From Pacificoceanicola sp049341065 (GTDB lineage Bacteria > Pseudomonadota > Alphaproteobacteria > Rhodobacterales > Rhodobacteraceae), in contig NZ_JBMPIX010000003.1 in NCBI RefSeq assembly GCF_049341065.1, forward strand, positions 403,883 to 467,882: a stretch of 64,000 nt of DNA, in the 5' to 3' direction. The notes beneath the pieces are model-generated. The model did not search any database. It saw only the letters and a list, made by a program, of their open reading frames with translations, and had not been told where the DNA came from. This document shows, one piece after another, positions 28,161-36,280 of this stretch (position 1 is the first letter of the stretch; each line of letters starts with the position of its first letter). The translations under genes were made by a program, and so were the position numbers.

Positions 28161-29390
28161 TCATGGCGCTGTCCTCAGGATGGACACATTGGCCGTTCCT
28201 GCACCAAAGCCGTGCACCATGACATTGGCCATGCTCATGCCGCTGGGTACCTCGAATTCACACGTCTCGTCGGCGCCTTCGGTGTAGGGGCGGCAATCAA
28301 ACCCCGCCAGCGAGACCAGCTTGTCAAAGCGCACGTAAAGATCCGGATCGCCCGTGCCCGACATGACGGCGCGAAACATGGAGCCTGGCACGACCGGGAA
28401 ACTGCCGACCATCTCGATCTGATCCGCCGCCAGTTCAAACGGGCCAAGGGCCTCGGTCTTGGGGGCGTTGGAGCCGCCGCGCGGCTTGCAGATTGACGGA
28501 TCGATGGAAAACCCCGGGGCCGGTCCATAAAGGCAGGCGATCCCGTTCTTGTCCTTTTCGGTCAACCGCAGGCTCCAATCGCCCCGGCCGTTGCATTGCG
28601 GATAGTGCATCACCGAAAACGCATCGTAATTCGTGACACCCCGCCAGTTGCCATCTTCAAAGCAGGTGCCCGCCTCTGGCCGGGTGTGTTCGTGCCGTCC
28701 GCCGACCACATGGCCCAGTTCATGGCGCAGAACGCCGCGCAAGGTCAGGGCTTGGTTGGGATCAAGGTTGAACGACGACGGATCAATCACAAGACTGCGT
28801 TCCGGGCGCCGATCGTTCGGGAAGAAGGCGGCGGCAAGGAACAGCCCGCCCGCATTCACCGGACGCACATCGAACAGCACACGCCCGTTGCCGGGATCGC
28901 AGTTCTGATCCTCGGACTGGATGTAGATAAAATCGAGATCGGCGACCGCCTCCCACGCCGCTGTGGCGGCCTGCATGTCGGTGACAACGGCGGAATGGCG
29001 GCTGCCAAAATCGCGGCTGACGCAATAGGTCAGCGCGCGGCGCTGCGCCGCCGACCAGATCTGATCCAGCCCGCCAACGGTGATGACCGAAAACTCTGGC
29101 ACGTCGCTGGCGGGCTTTGGCGGCGCATTGGCGATGTTTTTCAGCCAGAATTCACGCAACAGTTTTTCATTCCGGATCGGCGTGTCGCCATTCACATAGT
29201 ATTTTCCGGTCGCCTCGACGTAAGGCGTCTGATCGCGGAATTCTTCAAAGCTCAACGCGCTCAGGTTTTGCCGGGCGGTTTCCGCCAGATCGCCAAGCGC
29301 CTTGTTGCCCGCCTCCGGGTCCAACGCTTGCGCCTGCGCAAAGGTGGCGACAGTGCAGGCCGCCAGAATGGTCATGATAAAATGTCTCAT
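28161..29390 (-). CDS. Secreted zinc metalloprotease (HExxHxxGxxH) with C-terminal PPC-like domain
   Basis: The ATG at 29390 has GGAGG seven bases upstream and gives a 409-residue protein with a signal peptide (TVATFAQAQA). The catalytic motif is HELGHVVGGRHEH, the metzincin zinc site with Glu as base, as in matrixin- or astacin-like peptidases. A later Met-turn candidate is SVMHYPQC, which supports a metzincin. The last 90 residues (GPFELAADQIEMV, SGTGDPDLYVRFD, CEFEVPSG) look like a pre-peptidase C-terminal beta domain of the kind found in secreted metalloproteases. It lies between the amidohydrolase and subtilase genes. Confidence 0.9.
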   Translation of the reverse strand: MRHFIMTILAACTVATFAQAQALDPEAGNKALGDLAETARQNLSALSFEEFRDQTPYVEATGKYYVNGDTPIRNEKLLREFWLKNIANAPPKPASDVPEFSVITVGGLDQIWSAAQRRALTYCVSRDFGSRHSAVVTDMQAATAAWEAVADLDFIYIQSEDQNCDPGNGRVLFDVRPVNAGGLFLAAAFFPNDRRPERSLVIDPSSFNLDPNQALTLRGVLRHELGHVVGGRHEHTRPEAGTCFEDGNWRGVTNYDAFSVMHYPQCNGRGDWSLRLTEKDKNGIACLYGPAPGFSIDPSICKPRGGSNAPKTEALGPFELAADQIEMVGSFPVVPGSMFRAVMSGTGDPDLYVRFDKLVSLAGFDCRPYTEGADETCEFEVPSGMSMANVMVHGFGAGTANVSILRTAP

Positions 29391-29412
29391 CTTCAATCCT
29401 CCGTTCAAGCCG

Positions 29413-31074
29413 TCAGGATGGAAACAGCTCCTTGAAAATCGGGTGGTCTGCGTAGAATTCGGAAAGCCGCGCCTTCTGAGCGCCGCTTTCGGTCAGGCCA
29501 AGGTATCGCGCGGCGTTGCCCCCCATCACCGCCTGCAAACGATCGCCGGTAAAGCCAAGCTCATCCAGCGTGGCAACGACGTTCGCACTATAGGCTTGAT
29601 GGCCGGGCATACGTCCGATCATCGACCAGTCCGAACCGTACATCATGCGCTCTTCAATCAGCGGAATACGGTCGATGATCTTGCGCATGTCAGTGATCAC
29701 CCGGGCGCGATCCGGGTCATCCGGCAGGATCGCGACCGTCCAATAGCCAACGTCGAAATAGACATTGGGAAAATCGCCAAGCATACTTGTGACGGTGTCT
29801 TCCCAGTCTTTTTGCGCGGCATCGCTGGCCGGTCCGGATTGCTTGAACCTGCCAAAATGCGCGAGGTTCAGGCGCAGATCGCTGAATTCCGGACGCAACA
29901 GAACCTGCCGCCAGCCTTCGGGCGCAGCATAGGCACCGGTTCCCGGACCCGCGCCCATGGAATTGGCAGCGTGTGCCTTGATCGGCACCTCGTTCTCGAT
30001 GCACCAGGTGTACAAACGCTCAAGTTCGTGATCGAGCGCGGCGCCCCCGCCCTTTGGCGCCCGCTTGGCCCATTTCGACACATCGGCGGTGTTACCGATG
30101 GGTTTGAAGCCCATGGGCGGGTAAACCTTGATCCCGGCAAAACCTCGTTCCAGCACCGCCCGTTTCACATTGCGCAAGGAATCCCAATCCGGGTGATCCT
30201 CGCGCTCGATCGCGGCGCGCAATGGGCAGAACGGCGCAAAGGGCAGAACCAGCGCATCCTGGAACCTGCTGGTGATGGCCGAGACAACCTCGATCTGATC
30301 GCCGACCGGTTCGACATCGTTTTCGGTCGTCTTGAACCAATAGGTGAAATCGACAATCGACGGGGAAAACACCCGGACCTGCTTGTCGCCGCCATACAGG
30401 CGCTGCATCTCGGCAAGGATGTCCCGGCGCGCGCGCGTCAACAGCCCGGCCCAGCGGATCGACTGCAAAAACGGCGATGGATAACGGTATTCTCTTTGCG
30501 TTCCGGTGCTGAGCGCACCGGGTGCCCCTTTGGCAAAGATTTGTTCAGCAAGGATGCGGGCCTGCTGCTCGGGCGTCTGAAGGCTCGAGCGCACCGAGAG
30601 CAATTCGACTTCGCGGGCGATGCGGTCAAGGATCCGGCTTTCTTCGGTTTGCGTGGCTGTCAGCCCGGCGGTGTTGGGCACTGCCCCGGCGGCAAATTCG
30701 GTCAGTGCAAGGGCGACATTCTCCTGATCCCGTTGCTCGATTTGACTGGTCGGGGTTGCCGCCGCGCCACCATTTATCTCAGCCAGTTCCTGCGCTGCGG
30801 TTGGGGTGTTTATCAGCAGAATGGTTTTCAGCAGCTTGAGAAAGGCAGTGCTGATCATGTCCGGATCAACCGGGCCATGCGGATCGCGCAAGAACGTCTG
30901 CTGTACAAAGCCAACCGCAGGAACGTCGCGCCCGTTGAAAAAATGGCTGTGGATATCGATCGTTCCGTCCACAAGGTCGGGCTGGAACCACTCTTTGACC
31001 TTGCTACACCCGCCCAGAGTGCTGGACAGCATCAATCCCCCGAGACCTCCAATTACGTTGCGCCTGTTTGCCAT
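29413..31074 (-). CDS. Amidohydrolase-family lipoprotein (TIM-barrel metal-dependent hydrolase)
   Basis: From ATG 31074 (AAGGG eight bases upstream) the protein has 553 residues. It starts with a signal sequence ending in LGGC, a lipobox, so it is probably a lipoprotein or Tat-type lipoprotein (ANRRN precedes the hydrophobic run). The catalytic barrel shows the metal site DIHSHFFN near residue 38, a central IKVYPPMGFKP strand, a His in KAHAANS and GSDWSMIG, all like COG2159 amidohydrolases. An inserted helical region (about 60-200) is unusual for the family. The reaction is unknown. As it lies among protease genes it may hydrolyse amide-type substrates from peptides, but this is a guess. Confidence 0.82.
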   Translation of the reverse strand: MANRRNVIGGLGGLMLSSTLGGCSKVKEWFQPDLVDGTIDIHSHFFNGRDVPAVGFVQQTFLRDPHGPVDPDMISTAFLKLLKTILLINTPTAAQELAEINGGAAATPTSQIEQRDQENVALALTEFAAGAVPNTAGLTATQTEESRILDRIAREVELLSVRSSLQTPEQQARILAEQIFAKGAPGALSTGTQREYRYPSPFLQSIRWAGLLTRARRDILAEMQRLYGGDKQVRVFSPSIVDFTYWFKTTENDVEPVGDQIEVVSAITSRFQDALVLPFAPFCPLRAAIEREDHPDWDSLRNVKRAVLERGFAGIKVYPPMGFKPIGNTADVSKWAKRAPKGGGAALDHELERLYTWCIENEVPIKAHAANSMGAGPGTGAYAAPEGWRQVLLRPEFSDLRLNLAHFGRFKQSGPASDAAQKDWEDTVTSMLGDFPNVYFDVGYWTVAILPDDPDRARVITDMRKIIDRIPLIEERMMYGSDWSMIGRMPGHQAYSANVVATLDELGFTGDRLQAVMGGNAARYLGLTESGAQKARLSEFYADHPIFKELFPS

Positions 31075-31377
31075 ATGCATTTCCCTTGGAAGTAAGATTT
31101 TGAAAATCAGACACTTTTAGCACCAATGAAAAAAAACCTGGACGCCGGTCATTCTGAACCGGTCAGGGCACAGGGTCGACCGCTTGACCCAACGGTAGCA
31201 AGGATACCCCCTTAAATTGAGTGCGGAATACCCTACCCAACCTAAGGCATGATAGACCTCAGATTGACCCTGTGAAAAGATGCATGTGGCATGCACCCTT
31301 GAATCAAATCAGCGCAACCGGCTTGTCCGGCGCCGACAACACGTCAGGTGCAGTGAAGGATAATCAGCCGCTCAGGC

Positions 31378-31812
31378 TCAGTCGACCTTGGGCAATGGGA
31401 TCAATTTGCTGGGATCTTCGACTGTGTCGGGCGACTTTGGCAGTTCCGGAATGCTGACCCTCTGGTTCGGCTCGGCATAAGACACCCCTTCGGTCGAGGA
31501 GAGCGCCTGAATGATGTCGTTCTGGATTGCCGGATAAGGGATTTCGATCAGGTAGATTTTCCCGTCCAACATCCGCGAAACCACCGTTCCGCCAATTTTC
31601 GCGATAATGTCCTGGGCCTGAGCTTCGGGCACACCATCGTTGAACCGTATGAGAATCTGTCCCGTCACGTCGCCTTCCTGTGTCACTGGATCAGCCGCCT
31701 GCGCCGCCGGATCCGTGGTCTGTGAGGTGCCTGTGTCCGCACAAGCCAAAACGCCGGTCGATGCCAGCGTCAGTACCAATGCAACAGTGCCCATAGGGTT
31801 CATGATCGTCAT
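31378..31812 (-). CDS. Stand-alone subtilisin-propeptide-like (I9-type) lipoprotein
   Basis: From ATG 31812 (GGAGA upstream) the protein has 144 residues. It has a signal ending in VLAC, a lipobox, an Asp/Thr/Gln-rich linker, then GQILIRFNDGVPEAQAQDIIAKIGGTVVSRMLDGKIYLIEIP...ALSSTEGVSYAEPNQRV. This pattern (RF..G, IA..GG.VV, YLIE, V.YAEPN) is that of the inhibitor I9/fervidolysin-type propeptide normally fused to subtilases. Here it is free, anchored to a membrane, and lies just downstream of the subtilase gene 31921-33753. It could act in trans as a chaperone or inhibitor of one of the two subtilases. No catalytic domain follows. Confidence 0.72.
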   Translation of the reverse strand: MTIMNPMGTVALVLTLASTGVLACADTGTSQTTDPAAQAADPVTQEGDVTGQILIRFNDGVPEAQAQDIIAKIGGTVVSRMLDGKIYLIEIPYPAIQNDIIQALSSTEGVSYAEPNQRVSIPELPKSPDTVEDPSKLIPLPKVD

Positions 31813-31875
31813 CAATTTTCTCCAAACCGGACACTACATCAGCCGAAACAGGCCGTAAATGAACGCTTTCGTCAT

Positions 31876-31912
31876 CGGCACCGGCCCAAGCGGTACTCCG
31901 CTGGGCCGGTGC
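31876..31912 (-). terminator. Long hairpin after the S8 peptidase gene
   Basis: A 17-base arm (31876-31892) pairs with a 16-base arm (31897-31912) around a four-base loop, with one bulged base. It begins nine bases beyond the stop of the S8 gene. There is no T-run after it on the minus strand, so it may stabilise the upstream mRNA or attenuate transcription toward the I9-like gene instead of fully terminating. Confidence 0.55.
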
Positions 31913-31920
31913 CTGTCACT

Positions 31921-33753
31921 TTAGTTGGAACTTGTGGTGCTCTGCCCCATCGGGTCAGTGCCAAGCTCTTCCTGACGGGCCGCCGGGCCCTGATCAGCCT
32001 CGGTCCGGTCTGCGGACATGGTCGAGGCTTCCGAGATCGACAGCTTGCCGCCCATCGAGCACGGGATGCCGCGCACCGTCAGTGTGCCGGAGTCCAGTTC
32101 CAGCGTCGCGCCGGTCACCCAGAGCTTCCAATAGATCGTGTGGCTGCCTTTGGGCAGGACGATGCTGAAGTCCGTGGAAATGTCGCGGTAGTCATCCTTG
32201 CCGCCGGCAAAGTTCATGCGGCGATAGGAACCCGTCCACATGACACTGGGGTTAGCCTGATTGTAGACGCCGGTGCGGACCAAGGTATTGCCCGACCCTT
32301 CGATCCGGTGCCCCGAGGTGTCGGTGGAAATATCGACGACCATCGGTTCGGTCAAAGTGAAGCTGACGCTCAGGATGTTGTCGTTCTTCGACACTTGCTT
32401 GCGGGCGGACCACATGAACTCATCATAAGCGATTTGGGTATGGGCCTTGGACTTGCAGACTTCGGGCTGCGGCTCCGGCGGGGGTGTGTCGCCCGGCTTC
32501 ATCGCTTTGCCCAGATCAAGGCGCGCACCCGTCAGACTCGTGCCAGCCAGACCGGGGATGACTTCGGCGGTGTCCATCAGATGCTTTTTGATATCCAGAT
32601 GGCTCATGCCCGGGTTTTGCGCCCAGACCAGTGCCGCGGCCCCGGCGACATGCGGGGTCGCCATGGATGTCCCGTTGAACGAGGAATATTGCCCGCCTGG
32701 TGTTGTCGACAGAATGCCGACGCCCGGCGCCCCCATATCAACGCTTGTTGCGCCGAAACTGGAAAAGCCCGCCTTGGCATCGCTTTGGTCTGTCGCCATC
32801 ACCGCCAACACGTTATCGACGTTGTAGCTCGACGGGTAATGCGGGTTGGTGTCGTTGTTGGAGTTGCTGTTGCCCGCAGCGGCGACAAACAAGATACCCT
32901 CATTGTCAGCTGCACGGATGGCATCTTCCAACGCCCGGCTGAAACCGCCCCCGCCCCAGCTGTTGTTCATGATGTCGGCATCCATCTTGATCCCGTACTC
33001 GATGGCGCGGATAGCACCGGCCGTGCTGCCACTGCCCGAGGCCGAGAGGAACTTGAGCGCCATGATCTGCGTTTTCCAGTTCACACCGGCAACGCCAAGC
33101 GAGTTGTTGGTGACTGCGCCGATTGTACCCGCCACATGGGTGCCGTGCTGGTTGTCATCCATCGGATCGCCATTGGTCGCTGCGCCGACGAAATTTGCGC
33201 CAAAGACATCGTCGATCACGCCGTTGCCGTCGTCATCAATGCCGTTGGCCGGGATCTCACCGGGGTTCTTCCACATGTTCGCGGCCAGATCGGGGTGCCG
33301 ATAATCAACACCCGAGTCGACCACCGCCACGATCAGATTGCCCGAGTCCTTGCCGATGTCCCAAGCGGCGGGCGCCTTGATCTTGGGCCAGGCCCATTGC
33401 TGCGGATAGTCGGGATCGTTCGGCGTCGCATCGGCACGCACCACATACACCGGTTCGATATAGGCGATGCCCGGCACATTCAGCGACCGCGTCGACAGGG
33501 CGCCGAATTCTGCATCTGGCGCTTCGATCACCAGCATGCCGACCTCCGGCAGAGTGTCGATGACGCGCACGCCGTCTGACAGCGACTGAATGCTGAACCT
33601 TGCCATGTCGGTGCCCGGCGATGTCTTGACGATAAACTGCCCGGGAACGACCTCAGGCTCGGTCTGGGATTCGAACGTCGCCTCTTGGGCATAGGCCAAT
33701 CCCGCAGCGGAAATCACAGCCGCCGAAATGAGGAGTGAGATACGATGTTTCAT
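31921..33753 (-). CDS. Secreted subtilisin-family (S8) peptidase
   Basis: The 610-residue protein starts at an ATG with AAGGA seven bases upstream and has a signal peptide (GLAYAQEA). A fervidolysin/I9-like pro-region spans about 30-110 (VVPGQFIVKTSPGTDMARF, IAYIEPVYVV). The catalytic domain has Asp in AVVDSGVDYRHPDL, His in QHGTHVAGTIGAV, Asn in VAAAGNSNSN and Ser in FNGTSMATPHVAGAA. After about residue 430 a linker with PPPEPQPE leads to a C-terminal beta domain of about 140 residues. The enzyme should be active and exported. A GC hairpin lies between this gene and the upstream trypsin-like gene. Confidence 0.95.
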   Translation of the reverse strand: MKHRISLLISAAVISAAGLAYAQEATFESQTEPEVVPGQFIVKTSPGTDMARFSIQSLSDGVRVIDTLPEVGMLVIEAPDAEFGALSTRSLNVPGIAYIEPVYVVRADATPNDPDYPQQWAWPKIKAPAAWDIGKDSGNLIVAVVDSGVDYRHPDLAANMWKNPGEIPANGIDDDGNGVIDDVFGANFVGAATNGDPMDDNQHGTHVAGTIGAVTNNSLGVAGVNWKTQIMALKFLSASGSGSTAGAIRAIEYGIKMDADIMNNSWGGGGFSRALEDAIRAADNEGILFVAAAGNSNSNNDTNPHYPSSYNVDNVLAVMATDQSDAKAGFSSFGATSVDMGAPGVGILSTTPGGQYSSFNGTSMATPHVAGAAALVWAQNPGMSHLDIKKHLMDTAEVIPGLAGTSLTGARLDLGKAMKPGDTPPPEPQPEVCKSKAHTQIAYDEFMWSARKQVSKNDNILSVSFTLTEPMVVDISTDTSGHRIEGSGNTLVRTGVYNQANPSVMWTGSYRRMNFAGGKDDYRDISTDFSIVLPKGSHTIYWKLWVTGATLELDSGTLTVRGIPCSMGGKLSISEASTMSADRTEADQGPAARQEELGTDPMGQSTTSSN

Positions 33754-33789
33754 CGCTTTTTCCTTTAAAATAAGTTGGTTGGTTAATCA

Positions 33790-33811
33790 GGGCCGCCTGA
33801 AATGGCGGCCC
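33790..33811 (-). terminator. Hairpin between trypsin-like and S8 genes
   Basis: A perfect 8-bp inverted repeat (33790-33797 with 33804-33811, loop of six) sits 14 bases after the trypsin-like gene on the minus strand. The following sequence has no strong T-run, so partial termination or mRNA stabilisation between the two protease genes is more likely than complete termination. Confidence 0.5.
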
Positions 33812-33825
33812 CTAAGTCGTCCGTT

Positions 33826-34881
33826 TCAGCACCCGATCGCGTTGCAAAGCGCGACGATGTTGTCAGTTGTGAAACGCGGCCCGTTAAAGGTCTTGCCAAA
33901 GCTTCCGGTGCAGCTTGTGTTGTCATAGCCGCTGACCACCGAGTTGACCCAGTTGCCACCGCGCCAGCTGCGCAGCCAGGGTCCGCCACTGGCGCCATAG
34001 GTCATGGAACAGCCCATGTTCAGAACCGAGGTGCCACCACAGCCCGACGACGGGTTAAAGCTTTCTGCGGCGCAAAGCTCCATCTTGTTGCCGCCACCGA
34101 TGTTGCCGGGATAACCAAGCGCATGCAGCGACTGGGTGGTTCCCCAGTCCCATGACCGGCCAAGCCAGCCGGTGTAGAATGTCACCGGGCGGTTTTTGGA
34201 GTTGTTGCGAAGCTTGATGACACAAACGTCAGACTTGCGATCACCAACGTTGATCCAGCGGTTCAGGACGGTCGCGCTGGACCAGTTGAAGGTGCCGTAA
34301 GGCGCATTCCCGCTGTCATAAGCCGGTGCAAACTGAAAGCCACCGATCCAGCTGCCCGCAGAGCGGTCGTAGCAGCAGTGCGCGGCCGTCACGACCACAT
34401 TGTTGGGGCTGACCACGGATGCCGTGCAGGATCCTTTACTGGTAAACAACTTGCCGACCGCGCGGCGTGGGTAATCCGTGCGGTACGGCGCTTCGCTGTA
34501 TTGCGTGAAGGTGTCCTTGGTGCCAAGGATGCCGGGTTCGTCTTCGGCCCGCATCGCCGCTTCGCTCCAGGCGTCGGGGAAGGACTGTGCGGCCTCCTCG
34601 TCGGCGTTGGGATCAGGCATGCCAGGGCCTTCGGCCCCCGGTGACAGCAGATCGGGGTTCAGAATGGCCGGCTCCTGAACCGCCCGCGTCTGAAGACCCT
34701 CGCCCCGTGTTGCGTCCCAATCCAGCGGTTCAACCGCCATGCGCGCTTCGGGTGTATCCAGCGCAGAAACCGCGCTTTCGTCATTTTCGATCGTGATCGT
34801 CGATGTCTGTGCAAACACCGCCCCGCCCATGCAGACTGAACAGGTCAGCGCAAAAGCGAGTGTATGAAATCGTAAAAGCAT
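33826..34881 (-). CDS. Secreted trypsin-like serine protease (S1)
   Basis: ATG 34881 has GGAGG eight bases upstream and gives 351 residues with a signal peptide (GGAVFAQTS). A pro-region of about 110 residues precedes the protease domain. The triad is His in VVTAAHCC, Asp in SDVCVIKL and Ser in TYGASGGPWL, with several cysteines (SCTASV, AHCCYD, CAAES, SGCGG) that suggest disulfide bonds, typical of exported enzymes. It is the first gene of the minus-strand protease cluster. The 540 bases upstream contain no gene and presumably the main promoter. Confidence 0.93.
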   Translation of the reverse strand: MLLRFHTLAFALTCSVCMGGAVFAQTSTITIENDESAVSALDTPEARMAVEPLDWDATRGEGLQTRAVQEPAILNPDLLSPGAEGPGMPDPNADEEAAQSFPDAWSEAAMRAEDEPGILGTKDTFTQYSEAPYRTDYPRRAVGKLFTSKGSCTASVVSPNNVVVTAAHCCYDRSAGSWIGGFQFAPAYDSGNAPYGTFNWSSATVLNRWINVGDRKSDVCVIKLRNNSKNRPVTFYTGWLGRSWDWGTTQSLHALGYPGNIGGGNKMELCAAESFNPSSGCGGTSVLNMGCSMTYGASGGPWLRSWRGGNWVNSVVSGYDNTSCTGSFGKTFNGPRFTTDNIVALCNAIGC

Positions 34882-35420
34882 TCCATATACCTCCGAGCTA
34901 AGGGTTGAGGCCATGAGAACGACTGAAAATTAATCGGCCTGATGGCCTTCGTTTTTTGAAGAATTGATAAAAATGGGTATTCGATAACAACCATAGGTGT
35001 ATCATTGCGACCGCAACGGCTGTATGCGGGTATTCCATACTCGGGTGCGAGAGAGCCTGCATAGGCGAAAATTAGCGCAAGTTCAGGTTGATTTTCTGAA
35101 TGCCCGACATCGACATGACCTTCCCCCTCACGCGCCCGACACTTGTTCGTTCGCACCGTTGCGACCGGAGTCATGGACCATGAAACTATAGCGAATAGGA
35201 AGGAATGTTCTGCAACTGCTTTTGATCAGACGACTTTTCAGCCGTCCAGATTGCAATCCTGAGGTGCAAGGCGCCGCGGACCTATGCGTTCCTTCCAGTC
35301 TCGGACAGATGAGAACCCGAAGTTACTTCGCTCTCGCCGATGGACAAACGGCATTCAACCAATAGGCGATTTCTGGCCGACAATAACTTGCGTCAACCTT
35401 TGATCGGAATAATCGAACCG
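34882..35420. other. Intergenic region upstream of the protease cluster
   Basis: About 540 bases lie between the first protease gene and the ABC permease gene, which are both on the minus strand. No protein-coding frame with a ribosome-binding site was found. The DNA near 34915-35010 is AT-richer than the flanks and is the probable promoter zone of the protease genes. No missing ABC ATPase or binding protein is hidden here. Confidence 0.5.
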
Positions 35421-36179
35421 TCAGGTCGCCCGCCAGGCATTGGCCCGCCGTTCCCAGCGCTGCACGATCATGTATTCGATCAGCAGCATCACAGCAGTGA
35501 AGCTGAGCGCATAGGCCAGCACCATCGCCGTGTCGAAAAGTTGAAAATAGAGGTGGATCTGAAAGCCGACGCCATTGGAGCGGCCCAGAAACTCGACCAC
35601 CAGCACGATTTTCCAGATCACCGCCAACCCGTTGCGAGTGCTGGCGGCCACAAAGGGGCCAAGCTGCGGCCAGATGACATGCAGCAACCGTTTCGCCGGG
35701 CTCATCCTGTAGACCCGCGCCATGTCCGACACGCCGCGATCCATGGCGCGCACCCCTTCGCGGATCGTGACCGTGACCATGGCCGTCTTGTTCAGTGCGA
35801 CCGCAAAGATGGCCGCGACTTCGTTCAAGCCAATCCACAGATAGCACAAGACGATAATCACCAGCGCAGGCAGGTTCAGCAGCACCGTCACCCAAGGATC
35901 GGCCCAGCGGTTCAACCGCGGTGCAAGCCCAAGAATGATGCCAAGAGCGCAGCCCACCGTCATCGCCGCAATAAACGCCATGATGACCCGCCACAACGTC
36001 CAGGACATATGCAGCCACAGTTTGCCCGAGGCGGCCTCTTGCGCAATGGCTGCGGCCACCAATGCCGGCGAAGGCAGGATCGACGGGTCGTCGCTGAAAA
36101 AGGCCGCCAGCGACCAGAACGCGACCAATGCGCCGATCGAAATCAATGTGACGTGTAAGGGCGCGCGTGAGGTATCCAT
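35421..36179 (-). CDS. ABC transporter permease (SsuC/TauC-like), orphan
   Basis: ATG 36179 has AAGGAG five bases upstream and gives 252 residues. The six-helix protein carries the permease coupling loop pattern (EGVRAMDRGVSDMARVYRMSPAKRLLHVIWPQLGPF) of the sulfonate, taurine and nitrate subfamily. It would form the membrane channel of an uptake system. No ATP-binding or substrate-binding gene is adjacent, so its partners are encoded elsewhere or lost. It is divergent from the NosR-like gene, 101 bases away, and could share regulation with it. Confidence 0.88.
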   Translation of the reverse strand: MDTSRAPLHVTLISIGALVAFWSLAAFFSDDPSILPSPALVAAAIAQEAASGKLWLHMSWTLWRVIMAFIAAMTVGCALGIILGLAPRLNRWADPWVTVLLNLPALVIIVLCYLWIGLNEVAAIFAVALNKTAMVTVTIREGVRAMDRGVSDMARVYRMSPAKRLLHVIWPQLGPFVAASTRNGLAVIWKIVLVVEFLGRSNGVGFQIHLYFQLFDTAMVLAYALSFTAVMLLIEYMIVQRWERRANAWRAT

Positions 36180-36280
36180 GGTCTCTCCTTCGCACAAGGT
36201 TTAGCGCATTCCGCGCGCCGAGGGCCCTACAACAAAGGTCGCATATCCGACCCGGCAGAGCGCTCCTAATCTGCGCCACT

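Noticed and set aside
29302..31095. 597-codon plus-strand frame opposite the amidohydrolase
   Set aside because: It runs antiparallel to a gene with clear metal-site motifs and a lipobox, and has no recognisable motif of its own.
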